A stretch of 64,000 bases of DNA from contig NZ_CP195105.1 of NCBI RefSeq assembly GCF_051175565.1, positions 1,426,001-1,490,000 of the forward strand, written 5' to 3'. The notes below the pieces were generated by a model, which saw only the letters and a program-made list of their open reading frames with translations, was not told where the DNA came from and did no database searches. The DNA is from Daejeonia sp002484105 (lineage in GTDB: Bacteria > Bacteroidota > Bacteroidia > Flavobacteriales > Weeksellaceae). Position numbers and translations under genes: made by a program. Below, piece after piece: positions 54,395 to 62,280 of the stretch (position 1 is its first letter; each line of letters opens with the position of its first letter).

Positions 54395-54943
54395 TTACCA
54401 ATTATCGTTTGTTATTTCGGCTTTTGTGAAATCCATTAAATCAATAAATGTCACATCTATAATTTTACCGGCAACCTTTGGAAATCCTTTTCTAACCTCT
54501 CCTTTTTTATTTAATGCCATTGTTTCAAGTGTGGTATCTAAATCACTACCAAGCCCTAATCCTGCACCATACATTGTCATAGTCATTCCCTCAGAAGCAA
54601 CATTCCGTATTGTTGCCCTGTATTTACCATCTTTAAATTCAATTTTAAAAAGACCATAATATTTATTACTTTCATTCAATACAATTGGCGTTCCCATGTA
54701 TGTATAGCCAGCCTTTCGGTAATTCATAATTAAACCTTTAAACTCACCAGCAATTGTATTTTCATTCTGCTCTGTAATTTTGATATTATTTCTATTCTTA
54801 ACCACTGTAAGTAACTCATCAAAGGATTTTGTAGTCTCATAAACCTTTTGCCAATATACCTGTCCATCATTAATAACATAGTTTTCCATTTGTCCAAATA
54901 CACATCCGGAAATAAGTATAAATAGTAAAAATAGTTTTCTCAT
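54395..54943 (-). CDS. Secreted protein of unknown function (DUF4468-like)
   Basis: I chose the start at 54943 (MRKLFLLFILISGCVFGQ, a clear signal peptide), since a promoter -7 element lies 15 bases upstream; the longer frame would start in the preceding gene. The 182-residue product has a region YVINDGQVYWQKVYE and AGEFKGLIMNYR...KYYGLFKIEFKDGKYRATI, resembling the DUF4468 TBP-like fold seen in Bacteroidetes secreted proteins. It has its own promoter, unlike the other element genes, and may be cargo. Function unknown. Confidence 0.75.
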   Translation of the reverse strand: MRKLFLLFILISGCVFGQMENYVINDGQVYWQKVYETTKSFDELLTVVKNRNNIKITEQNENTIAGEFKGLIMNYRKAGYTYMGTPIVLNESNKYYGLFKIEFKDGKYRATIRNVASEGMTMTMYGAGLGLGSDLDTTLETMALNKKGEVRKGFPKVAGKIIDVTFIDLMDFTKAEITNDNW

Positions 54944-54958
54944 AATTTTGTATTTTTT

Positions 54959-54966
54959 CAAAGTTA
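54959..54966 (-). promoter_or_regulatory. -7 promoter element of the secreted-protein gene
   Basis: TAACTTTG on the minus strand, 15 bases before the ATG at 54943; decides the start of that gene. Confidence 0.7.
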
Positions 54967-54970
54967 GCAA

Positions 54971-54995
54971 AAAAAAACAGCCCTTTCGGACTGTC
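54971..54995 (-). terminator. Intrinsic terminator of the element's main operon
   Basis: On the minus strand ACAGTCC-GAAA-GGGCTGT followed by eight or more T, directly after the stop of the terminase-like gene. Confidence 0.85.
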
Positions 54996-54998
54996 TTG

Positions 54999-55688
54999 TT
55001 AATTTTCAATCACCTCAGCATCTGAAACGCTTTGCAGAATCTTTTCTAACTGCTGCAGCTGGTCCGGCTTTAACCTGCTCAATCTTTCCTCATCAACCAA
55101 AATACCGTTAATCTGCAGATAATTATTTTGAGTGTTAATCTTAGTTTTGCCTTTCGGTTCTGAAACTACATCAAAAAAAAGTTTTGCTGCTTTCATATCC
55201 CCTTTAAGGCATTGCCGCAATACTTCACCTAATACCTTTGGCAGCATAAATTCAAACTGTTCTTTATGATCTTTGTATAACGGGTGCTGCTTAAAATCTT
55301 TAAGGTGTTTGTCTATTGTCTGCCTACTTAGGCCGGTAGCATCTGCAATTCTTGTTTTGGTAGGCATATTTCCGCAAATATCAATATATTCGATTATAGC
55401 ATTCTGAATATTAGCGTGGTTTATTTCCCAAATTTCATTCCGTGTTTTTTCAGGCAACCTATCTATTATTTTATCTAAAATCTTATCTTTTTCGTCATCT
55501 CTCGCATTATTAAGCATCTCTGTAAACTCTTTTGTAAATAAAACCTGCTGTCTTTTGGTCAGCCTGTTCAGATCCTCATTTGCAATTTTGGTCTGCTTTA
55601 AAAGGTTGTTCACAAAATCAATATCTGTAAACTTTTGTAAACCTCTTTTTTTTGTTTCTGCACCGTAATTTTGCTGTTTATAATTCAT
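54999..55688 (-). CDS. HTH protein resembling phage terminase small subunit
   Basis: A 229-residue protein. The middle has a helix-turn-helix (TKTRIADATGLSRQTIDKHLK) and the C-terminal half LPKVLGEVLRQCLKGDMKAAKLFFDVV resembles the GDxxAAKLxL segment of phBC6A51-type terminase small subunits. Small terminases recognise packaging sites; in satellites they can redirect helper packaging to the satellite genome. No large terminase is in the element. The match is by eye; a plain DNA-binding regulator is the alternative. Confidence 0.6.
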   Translation of the reverse strand: MNYKQQNYGAETKKRGLQKFTDIDFVNNLLKQTKIANEDLNRLTKRQQVLFTKEFTEMLNNARDDEKDKILDKIIDRLPEKTRNEIWEINHANIQNAIIEYIDICGNMPTKTRIADATGLSRQTIDKHLKDFKQHPLYKDHKEQFEFMLPKVLGEVLRQCLKGDMKAAKLFFDVVSEPKGKTKINTQNNYLQINGILVDEERLSRLKPDQLQQLEKILQSVSDAEVIEN

Positions 55689-55699
55689 TTTTTTAGCTT

Positions 55700-57187
55700 T
55701 TATGTTAGAATGTAGTTTGGATATTGCACCGGCTTTATAATTCCCTGAATATTCAGCACATCTATTAAATCTGAAACATCATTGCCCTGCAGACCGGTAC
55801 TTTCTAAATATCCTTTTATATCGTTATAGCTTTTTGTTTCCGAACCCTCGAAAATATCTGCTGCAAGTTCTTTAAGGTCCGGTATTGTAAATAGCTGCAG
55901 CCCGGCTTTTATCCTTTCCTCATAAGTATATTGCTCATAAGGCTTAATCACTTTAGGCCTGAATGCTTTTGGGTTGAGGTTGGCCAGTACATCAGCCATA
56001 TCTGCACCCTGTAACCGCTGCTGAGGTGTTGCGTACTGTTCTAACAGATCCGAAAAAATAAACCGCGTACCGGGCAGCTTTGCTTCAAAATCCTTTGCCT
56101 TTCGCTGCCATTCCTGAAAAGTGCTGCCGTCTTTGGAAAGGTCGGGGAAAACAAATATATCTCTACCTTTTAACGCCTGTACCTTATCAAAACTGAAACT
56201 GCTTTTATTGTAAACCGCTAACCAAATTAAATTGTTTGGTATCTCAGGACTGCCAAAATACAGAGTGCCATAAATAGCCGTTTTAGGTGCTTCAACCAAT
56301 GCAACCGGACCGAGTGGAAACCTGCTCAATAAATGTTCACCAAATAGGCATGAAACCCTCTTATCTTGCTTTGTATAAGCTGCTAACCATTCCGGTAATT
56401 GGCTGTTATTTCTTTGGTATTGTTTTTCAATAATTGAGTGCAAAAAATCCGTTCCGGTGGTGTGGTTCTGCTCATCAAATTGCTTAACCTGTACTGTTCT
56501 AACATTCCCGGAAAGGTCTATAAAAGGAAAGGTAATTGCACCTGCTCTGTACCCGGCCGTAACTGTACCTAATCTGTACAATTCAATTACCTTAACAACA
56601 TCTGCAGAATCAAAAGGGAATGTAACCCGGTGCAAAAGGTTCTGAATAAATGTATTTTGCTCATAGCCCTTTAACGTACTTTTAAAGGTGCTGAAATCAA
56701 AATAAACCGGCTGCTGTACCTCAACTTTTTTAACCGGTATTTGCACGGTCGTTCCGCTTCCCTCAGCTTCAAAATACTTCTGCTCATTTTCATTGTAATG
56801 CAAATCACAATTATATTTGCTATCCTGCAGAAAATAGGCTGCTATAAAAACGCCTGTTTGCAATTGCTCAAAAATCACTTTCTTAGGCACTACCCCTGCA
56901 ATTTTGCCCTGTTGGATCTTATAGGCTTTTACTGAAATTTCCTTAATAGTATCAATCGGTACAAAGTAGCATAATGTTTCCGGTGGTGGTGCTGAATGAT
57001 AGCCGCACTTACTTTCACGATCACAACGGCCGTACTGCTCAGCTGCAAAAGTTGCTGTAACCTCATCGAAATAGCGCACAAATCTTAGTTTATTACAGGC
57101 CGGGCAGCGGTGCTTCTTGCTGCTGCTGTCTAATTTATATCTGTAACTCATTAGAAAAAAAGTTTTGTTTATAGGTGCATTTTCCAC
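55700..57187 (-). CDS. DUF6371-like zinc-finger/toprim-type protein
   Basis: A 495-residue protein with an N-terminal zinc motif: CPAC and later GRCDRESKCGYH, like primase zinc fingers. It contains a toprim-like stretch (GPVALVEAPKTAIYGTLYF ... DIFVFPDLSKDG). This arrangement matches DUF6371 proteins found beside replication genes of Bacteroidetes mobile elements. Likely acts with the primase-helicase upstream in element replication. A second start (MSYRYKLDSSSKKH, 57151) fits the family better than the 57187 start; both are open. Confidence 0.75.
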   Translation of the reverse strand: MENAPINKTFFLMSYRYKLDSSSKKHRCPACNKLRFVRYFDEVTATFAAEQYGRCDRESKCGYHSAPPPETLCYFVPIDTIKEISVKAYKIQQGKIAGVVPKKVIFEQLQTGVFIAAYFLQDSKYNCDLHYNENEQKYFEAEGSGTTVQIPVKKVEVQQPVYFDFSTFKSTLKGYEQNTFIQNLLHRVTFPFDSADVVKVIELYRLGTVTAGYRAGAITFPFIDLSGNVRTVQVKQFDEQNHTTGTDFLHSIIEKQYQRNNSQLPEWLAAYTKQDKRVSCLFGEHLLSRFPLGPVALVEAPKTAIYGTLYFGSPEIPNNLIWLAVYNKSSFSFDKVQALKGRDIFVFPDLSKDGSTFQEWQRKAKDFEAKLPGTRFIFSDLLEQYATPQQRLQGADMADVLANLNPKAFRPKVIKPYEQYTYEERIKAGLQLFTIPDLKELAADIFEGSETKSYNDIKGYLESTGLQGNDVSDLIDVLNIQGIIKPVQYPNYILT

Positions 57188-57203
57188 ACTAACTACACAA
57201 CTA

Positions 57204-58676
57204 TTAGTAAGAATTGTTTTTAACAGCGTTTACAGCCATTCCGTAACTTTTGCGCTCAGCAACAAATCCTAAATTCTTTAGCCGGTCTGAAAACGTTTTG
57301 AGTGAACAGGCTCTAAAACCGCTGTCAATACAATAGTTTCTATATTCCGTAAACAGGTCTTTTAATTTTGTTTCCTCTGTTGATGATGTTTTATACTCAA
57401 AATCTGTTAGAAACATCTGCACGCTGTCACTCTCTAACCTGTACTGCTCAACCGCTTTCTGCACGGCAATACTCTTAGTGAACTTCTTCTGTTTCAATAA
57501 CCGGTGCAGGCCATCTAAAACCCAGTTAAAAACCCCTGAAAGTTCCTTATCAATTATCTTATTATGCAACTCACTATCCTGCTCATCTTTTGGTATGGTA
57601 ACTTCAAAAGGAATTATTACCCAACGTCTAAAAAATGCATTGGTGTGTTCAACATCTTTTGGTAACTCATTACAATTGAAAATAAATTTTGCATACTGCT
57701 TCAGCTGCATTGGTTTACCGTATGGAAGCCGAGCCGGTACAGGTTCACCGGAAACCATTCTTTTGAAATAATTTACCTCCAGTTTACCGTTTATCTCACT
57801 TGCATAGTTTACCAACTTATTTGCAACCATCGCTCTATAATACCCTGTATTGTCGGTAAGTTCCTGCAAAGAATAGCTGCTAACATTATCTGCACCCAAA
57901 AGGGCATTTACTATTTCAAAAAATACGCTTTTACCGTTTGCCCCTGAACCGTATAATATTAGGGCAGCTTCCAACTTCAACCGTGAGCCGTGTTTTATAA
58001 AAATATACCCCAGGTATTCCGCTAAAACCTGTTGGCTGTCTTTGTCAGGCAGTACCCGGTTAAGATACCGTAAAAACATAGGTGCTGTGGCTTTCGGGTT
58101 ATATTCAAAAGGCAATTGATAAGTAATGAAATCTGCCCGGTCAAAAGGTCTTAGCTTAGTACCGGTTTTAGTAATTTCAAAAGTTCCGTTCCTCAGGTTT
58201 ATTAGTACAGTATCTTTGTCGCTTTCCGGTGTGGGCAGATAGGCTGTTGCTAAGAATTGTTTAAATAGTTGCTCTCTGAATTGATAAAACCGGGCTGAAA
58301 ATTTAGCAATTCCCATTTTTTCCGCTGCTTCACCTAAAAACTTCTGAAAATGTTCTTTATCAATCTGCAGCCAGTAGGTGCCATTGTATAAATAAATGAA
58401 ATCTTCATTTTTACATAATCCCCACCGCTTGTGCTCTGCTAATTGCAATATATTTTCTACAGATAATACCTGCAAGTGTCTAAGTGGAATAGATCCATTT
58501 TTTCCCAGTTCATCAGCCGGCACTAAACTGTAAAAATCAACCGGCTGCACTTCATTTAACAGCTTCTGTAATATCTCAGGGTGTGGTATTGGTTCACTTT
58601 CCTTTTTAAGGCTCTCAATATGGTTTATGATCGTTTCCGGACTGCTGAGGTTCGTAAAATTAGGCTCTAATCTCAT
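57204..58676 (-). CDS. D5/P4-type primase-helicase
   Basis: A 490-residue replication protein of the phage/plasmid primase P4 family. The SF3 helicase has Walker A LYGSGANGKSVFF (Lys about 249), followed by SYSLQELTDNTGYYRAMVANKLVNYASEI (Walker B/C region) and FIFNCNELP...AFFRRWVIIPF (sensor/Arg finger). The region ahead (about residues 155-240) is the D5_N domain. It would unwind and start replication of the excised element. The end is close to a poxvirus_D5/winged-helix-like tail. Overlaps the upstream gene by 4 bp. Confidence 0.9.
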   Translation of the reverse strand: MRLEPNFTNLSSPETIINHIESLKKESEPIPHPEILQKLLNEVQPVDFYSLVPADELGKNGSIPLRHLQVLSVENILQLAEHKRWGLCKNEDFIYLYNGTYWLQIDKEHFQKFLGEAAEKMGIAKFSARFYQFREQLFKQFLATAYLPTPESDKDTVLINLRNGTFEITKTGTKLRPFDRADFITYQLPFEYNPKATAPMFLRYLNRVLPDKDSQQVLAEYLGYIFIKHGSRLKLEAALILYGSGANGKSVFFEIVNALLGADNVSSYSLQELTDNTGYYRAMVANKLVNYASEINGKLEVNYFKRMVSGEPVPARLPYGKPMQLKQYAKFIFNCNELPKDVEHTNAFFRRWVIIPFEVTIPKDEQDSELHNKIIDKELSGVFNWVLDGLHRLLKQKKFTKSIAVQKAVEQYRLESDSVQMFLTDFEYKTSSTEETKLKDLFTEYRNYCIDSGFRACSLKTFSDRLKNLGFVAERKSYGMAVNAVKNNSY

Positions 58677-58963
58677 TGGTCATTGGTATTAGCGTTAAAC
58701 AGTTCAGGGTTTGTGGTGTAGAATCCTGCACCGTGTTTAGATATTGGGCAGATCCCTTTTTTTATTAGCTGTACCCGGTCTTGTTTTTCCCAGTAGGCAA
58801 CGTACCGGCAGATATTAGCCCTTAAAATTCCTGTCTCAATTGAAACCATTAACATGGTCTTAGGTTGGCTTAAAAAGGCTCTAAATACCTTACTCATTTG
58901 ATCCTGAAATTTCTTATCTTGCACCTGTATTTTATGTATAGGTGCTGTATCTATCTCTCTCAT
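58673..58963 (-). CDS. Small element protein of unknown function
   Basis: 96 residues with a likely winged-helix/HTH (MLMVSIETGILRANICRYVAYWEKQDRVQLI), similar to proteins that precede primase genes in Bacteroidetes islands. Overlaps both neighbours by 4 bp, so it is co-translated with the HTH protein before it and the primase after it. Role not known. Confidence 0.7.
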   Translation of the reverse strand: MREIDTAPIHKIQVQDKKFQDQMSKVFRAFLSQPKTMLMVSIETGILRANICRYVAYWEKQDRVQLIKKGICPISKHGAGFYTTNPELFNANTNDQ

Positions 58964-59304
58964 AGTGCAGCGCTTTTTTTGTTTTTAGACAAATACTTTT
59001 CTGCTTCTGCTTCAACCTCCGCAAAAGTTTTTTTCTTACCGTTTTTCAGGTATTCTGTTAATTCTGTCAAGGAAAAATACAGCCGTTTGCCCTGCTTCAT
59101 AAAAGGCAGTTCGCGTTTGGAAACCTTGCTGTAAATGGTAGGCACGGAAAGGCTGAGAAATGCAGCGGCCTGTTGGATTGTTAGAAACTTTTCCGGTTGT
59201 TCTGCAGAATGCTGCTCTTTGGAAATAAGCAGCTGTTTCAGTTCGCTAACCTCTTTGGTTAAATTTGTTACCGCTTCGGGTAACTGTTCAAATGTTAAGT
59301 TCAT
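58960..59304 (-). CDS. Helix-turn-helix excisionase-like protein
   Basis: 114 residues. A coiled N-terminus (LPEAVTNLTKEVSELKQLLISKEQ) is followed by a MerR-like HTH_17 domain LTIQQAAAFLSLSVPTIYSKVSKRELPFMKQGKRLYF, as in excisionases and AlpA-type regulators of satellites. It probably controls excision by the integrase and/or transcription of the operon it begins. Start ATG 59304. Confidence 0.85.
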   Translation of the reverse strand: MNLTFEQLPEAVTNLTKEVSELKQLLISKEQHSAEQPEKFLTIQQAAAFLSLSVPTIYSKVSKRELPFMKQGKRLYFSLTELTEYLKNGKKKTFAEVEAEAEKYLSKNKKSAAL

Positions 59305-59423
59305 TATAATGCATTTTTGTTGTTATTGCACTACAATATTACTTAACTTATTTTGTATAACTTATTGATTATCAGTGGTATAATGTTGTATAAAACTAAA
59401 TAAAACTTTGTACAACCTCTTTT

Positions 59424-60311
59424 TTATTGATTTATGATAGTTTTAAGATATTCGGTCATTTCATCTATCTCAGGTTTATCATAAACATCATTGATGTCAT
59501 ACTTATTCATAGCATTGTACGAACCAACATTCCAATTAAATTCTGCTTCACAAAGTTTATGAAATTTAGCTCCTATTCTATCCTTTGGCAGCAGATCTAA
59601 GTTTTGCAACGAAATTAAAAGCAGTTTCAACCTTTTGCCCTGTATGTTCTTAAACCGGACTTTTATATTTTCAACTATTTCCGGGCCTTTCTCATGGCAG
59701 ATTAAATTACTTAGACTGTCTGTTGTAGGTTCCGGCTTATTAGTTAAATTTTTCCTGCCTGTAAACTGCATTACTAAATCCTCTAAACTTTCAGCTTTTA
59801 CCGTTTTAGTGGAAATATACTCAACTTCATTATCCTGCTCAAAAAATTTAAAGTACTCATACAACTCCCGGTCTAAATCACTAAAAAATAGCTGAAAAGA
59901 AAAGTAAGGCTGCCAATGTGTTTTAACTCTGTAAATAATATATTGGTTTTTTGCCTTTTGTATCTTTATTAAATCCTGTTCATCATAATTATTTTTTAAG
60001 TGCAGCAGATCTTCTAAGGCTTTTAAATTAACTATTGGTGTGCTGATATCCGTTACATCATAAAATTTTATTTTCTCATAAATCGGGTTTATTATCCGTG
60101 TTTCAACTACAGCAAACTTTTCTAAAAATTCCCTTTGCAAGCTGTCAAATTTTTCCCTGTCTTTAAAATGCTTTGTAGGGCTTAACTTGTTTTGCTCTGC
60201 TCTAATTTCGTTTAACTCATCAACTAACTGCTGTTGGCTTAGAAAATATTCTGTCTGAGAATGCAGCCAGTCAATAAAATCAAATAGGTTTTGTACTCTC
60301 TCTGTTATCAT
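59424..60311 (-). CDS. Uncharacterised element protein (RteC-like?)
   Basis: A 295-residue charged, largely helical protein without recognisable catalytic motifs. The C-terminal part (KNIQGKRLKLLLISLQNLDLL ... FNWNVGSYNAMNKYD) recalls RteC-type regulators of Bacteroides conjugative elements, but only loosely. It stands between the integrase and the excisionase-like gene, where regulators of excision often lie. Function should be treated as unknown. Confidence 0.6.
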   Translation of the reverse strand: MITERVQNLFDFIDWLHSQTEYFLSQQQLVDELNEIRAEQNKLSPTKHFKDREKFDSLQREFLEKFAVVETRIINPIYEKIKFYDVTDISTPIVNLKALEDLLHLKNNYDEQDLIKIQKAKNQYIIYRVKTHWQPYFSFQLFFSDLDRELYEYFKFFEQDNEVEYISTKTVKAESLEDLVMQFTGRKNLTNKPEPTTDSLSNLICHEKGPEIVENIKVRFKNIQGKRLKLLLISLQNLDLLPKDRIGAKFHKLCEAEFNWNVGSYNAMNKYDINDVYDKPEIDEMTEYLKTIINQ

Positions 60312-60388
60312 TTGTCTTTATGTTATTTAGAATGATTATAAATAATGTAGGTAATGTAGAAAATGTATGTCTAAAATAAACTTATTTT

Positions 60389-61624
60389 TTACTGAAAATC
60401 TAACAGCAAATCTGTAATTTTCTTTTTGCTGTCCTTTTCAAAGCCCTTAAAATAATTCATGGTAGTTTTTATATCGGTATGGCCCAGCGCTTCACCTACA
60501 AACTCAATACTCATTCCCTTATTTATTGCAACGGTACTGAATGTGTGCCTTGCCCAGTAGGTGGTAATTTTCTCTTTAAATCCTAAATCCTTTGCGTACT
60601 TATCAAAATTGTCATTTATGAAACTAATAAAATTCAATTTCTTTTGGCGCTGTACCTCGCTGCTCATTCCTTTTGTAAGGACCGGAAAAATATAATCGTT
60701 TGGGCTTTGGCATTCTGTACCGTAATCCTTTATTACTTTCCGGGAATAGTCATTTAAATAAACTTCAATAGCTTTTACGTCTGAGGTTGTTTTTTCAGTC
60801 TTTGACCTTACAAAAGTTATCTTTTCATCATCAACATCTTTGCAGCGTAATTCTATAATATCCTTTACATTCATTCCATTACACAAATAAGAGAAAAACC
60901 AAAATGCTTTGGCCTGTTCCTGCTCAGGTGTTTTTGGCGTTCCCTCAAAAAGTATTTTCACCTCATCTGCTGTTAATGCTTTCTTTACCTTTGCTGAGGT
61001 CTTGATTTTATATTTATTCTTACCAAAAGGGTAAACTTCATTTGAAATTACTTTCTCTGTTATTGCCCTGTTAAAAACAGCCCTAAGGTTCCGGGTGTAC
61101 ATACTTACAGTTGTAATGCTTTTATTTTCCTCATCAATACAGAATTTTTCAAAACCCTCTAAAAATGAAACGGTAATATCTTTAAAGTTCAGATCCTTAC
61201 CTTTAGCATAGCGGCTAATACAGTTGTATGCATCATTATAGCCCTTTGCTGTACTTATACTGCCCTTTTTAGTAAAATCCTCAATTATCTTATTAAAGAA
61301 AAAAGCAACATTTCTTTTGGTCCCGGTGCTGCCAAACATAAGGCGCTCAAAATCCTCAAAAGTAAATGTAGGCAGATCCTTTGCAATTTTTTCTGCTCTT
61401 GTCTCTATTGCAAACAGCTCAGCTTTTAAATCTCTGTACTCTCTTTTTACTTTCCCACTTTCCCAAATATTTTTGAAATCCTTTTCAGTAAAACTAAATA
61501 CTGTATTGTACAATTTCTGTTTTTTGGTCTCAGGCATAAATACCCTAAGCCTAACAGGGAAAGTTCCGTCTTTCTTTATTCTTCTCCGATCTAATACTAT
61601 TGAAATGAAATACTGCTTTTGCAT
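60389..61624 (-). CDS. Tyrosine recombinase (integrase) of the tRNA-Arg element
   Basis: A 411-residue integrase. N-terminal Arm-DNA-binding and SAM-like core-binding domains (FYN-type start YFISIVLDRRRIKKDGTFPV), then the catalytic domain. Catalytic residues seen: Arg in YWARHTFSTV (about 359), His in GHTDIKTTMNYF (about 382) and the nucleophile Tyr (about 391). The position of the first catalytic Arg reads CNGMNVKDI with no Arg, as in some Bacteroidetes integrases. It lies next to the right att site, 155 bp away. Confidence 0.93.
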   Translation of the reverse strand: MQKQYFISIVLDRRRIKKDGTFPVRLRVFMPETKKQKLYNTVFSFTEKDFKNIWESGKVKREYRDLKAELFAIETRAEKIAKDLPTFTFEDFERLMFGSTGTKRNVAFFFNKIIEDFTKKGSISTAKGYNDAYNCISRYAKGKDLNFKDITVSFLEGFEKFCIDEENKSITTVSMYTRNLRAVFNRAITEKVISNEVYPFGKNKYKIKTSAKVKKALTADEVKILFEGTPKTPEQEQAKAFWFFSYLCNGMNVKDIIELRCKDVDDEKITFVRSKTEKTTSDVKAIEVYLNDYSRKVIKDYGTECQSPNDYIFPVLTKGMSSEVQRQKKLNFISFINDNFDKYAKDLGFKEKITTYWARHTFSTVAINKGMSIEFVGEALGHTDIKTTMNYFKGFEKDSKKKITDLLLDFQ

Positions 61625-61779
61625 TTTTACTGTGGTTTTTTACAATGTGCATAAAATGTGCATACAAATATACAAAATAACACAAAGTAAACAAATAACA
61701 AATTATAGTTAATTCATTTATTTATAGTAGTTTTACAAAGTTTTCAGATAGAAATCAAATAGTAAATAAAAGGCTAAAA

Positions 61780-61828
61780 ATCTGCCTTCTAAGCAGACGG
61801 TCACAGGTTCGAATCCTGTCGCGCTCAC
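61780..61828 (+). repeat. Right attachment site (att) of the integrative element
   Basis: Exact 49-bp copy of tRNA-Arg 54135-54183; it cannot make a full tRNA because the 5' half is absent. Confidence 0.95.
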
Positions 61829-61835
61829 ACTTTAA

Positions 61836-61870
61836 AAAGCCTTTAAACACTAAGTTTAGGGGCTTTTTTG
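61836..61870 (+). terminator. Former terminator of tRNA-Arg
   Basis: AAGCCtttAAAC...GTTTaggGGCTT-type stem followed by TTTTTT, right after the right att; probably the original chromosomal terminator of tRNA-Arg before insertion. Confidence 0.75.
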
Positions 61871-61927
61871 TTTTTAGATGTTTCCCTTATTTTTTGCTAA
61901 ATATGGATCAAGGACAATACTTGTGGA

Positions 61928-62165
61928 CTATGCAAAAATATTGCTTAACCTGAAGAGAAAAAACGCTTTATCTCTCACCCCTCTAAAGGTACTTCTAAAC
62001 GTTTTGATTTTAGCATTGAAACTCTCGGCAGAAGCATTTGTATTTCTATTGTTGAAGTAATTTAGTATTTCATTGTAATGGATATGAAATGTTTTCAAAA
62101 CAATATTGAACGATATCTTCTGGATGAAAATCCGGTCGGATATTTTGAAAAACTGGTGGGTATCG
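61928..62165 (-). pseudogene. Transposase relic (ISL3/ISAon-like C-terminus)
   Basis: On the minus strand an open stretch without a start reads NYFNNRNTNASAESFNAKI, then TFRSTFRGVRDKAFFLFRL and ends ..NIFA with TAG at 61928-61930. ASAESFN...RG is the C-terminal signature of ISL3/ISAon-type DDE transposases common in Bacteroidetes. Only the last 75 or so codons remain, preceded by SFNIVLKTF, also family-like. It is an old fragment, with no ends seen. Confidence 0.82.
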
Positions 62166-62280
62166 GTATGGGAATATTAATGGAATTGGTTAACTTAAAA
62201 CTGGCTTTATGAAAGCAATTATTCGTTTATGTAATAGTCAGATAATCAGAGTGACCAATTAATTAAAAAACATCATATTT
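62166..62280. other. Leader region of galK
   Basis: AT-rich, no exact TAnnTTTG found. It presumably holds the galK promoter. No repeat or RNA gene seen. Confidence 0.4.

Larger units (their letters stand above)
54184..61828. mobile_element. 7.6-kb integrative element in tRNA-Arg, P4-like satellite candidate
   Basis: Bounded by 49-bp direct repeats. All genes lie on the minus strand, in transcription order: tyrosine recombinase, unknown protein, HTH/excisionase-like, small protein, D5-type primase-helicase, DUF6371-like, terminase-small-subunit-like, secreted protein. There are no capsid, tail or conjugation genes. This composition fits a phage satellite or a small mobilised island rather than a prophage or ICE. 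Confidence 0.88.

Noticed and set aside
61878..62060. 60-codon plus-strand frame after the integrative element
   Set aside because: The opposite strand gives a clear transposase C-terminus, so this is its shadow.
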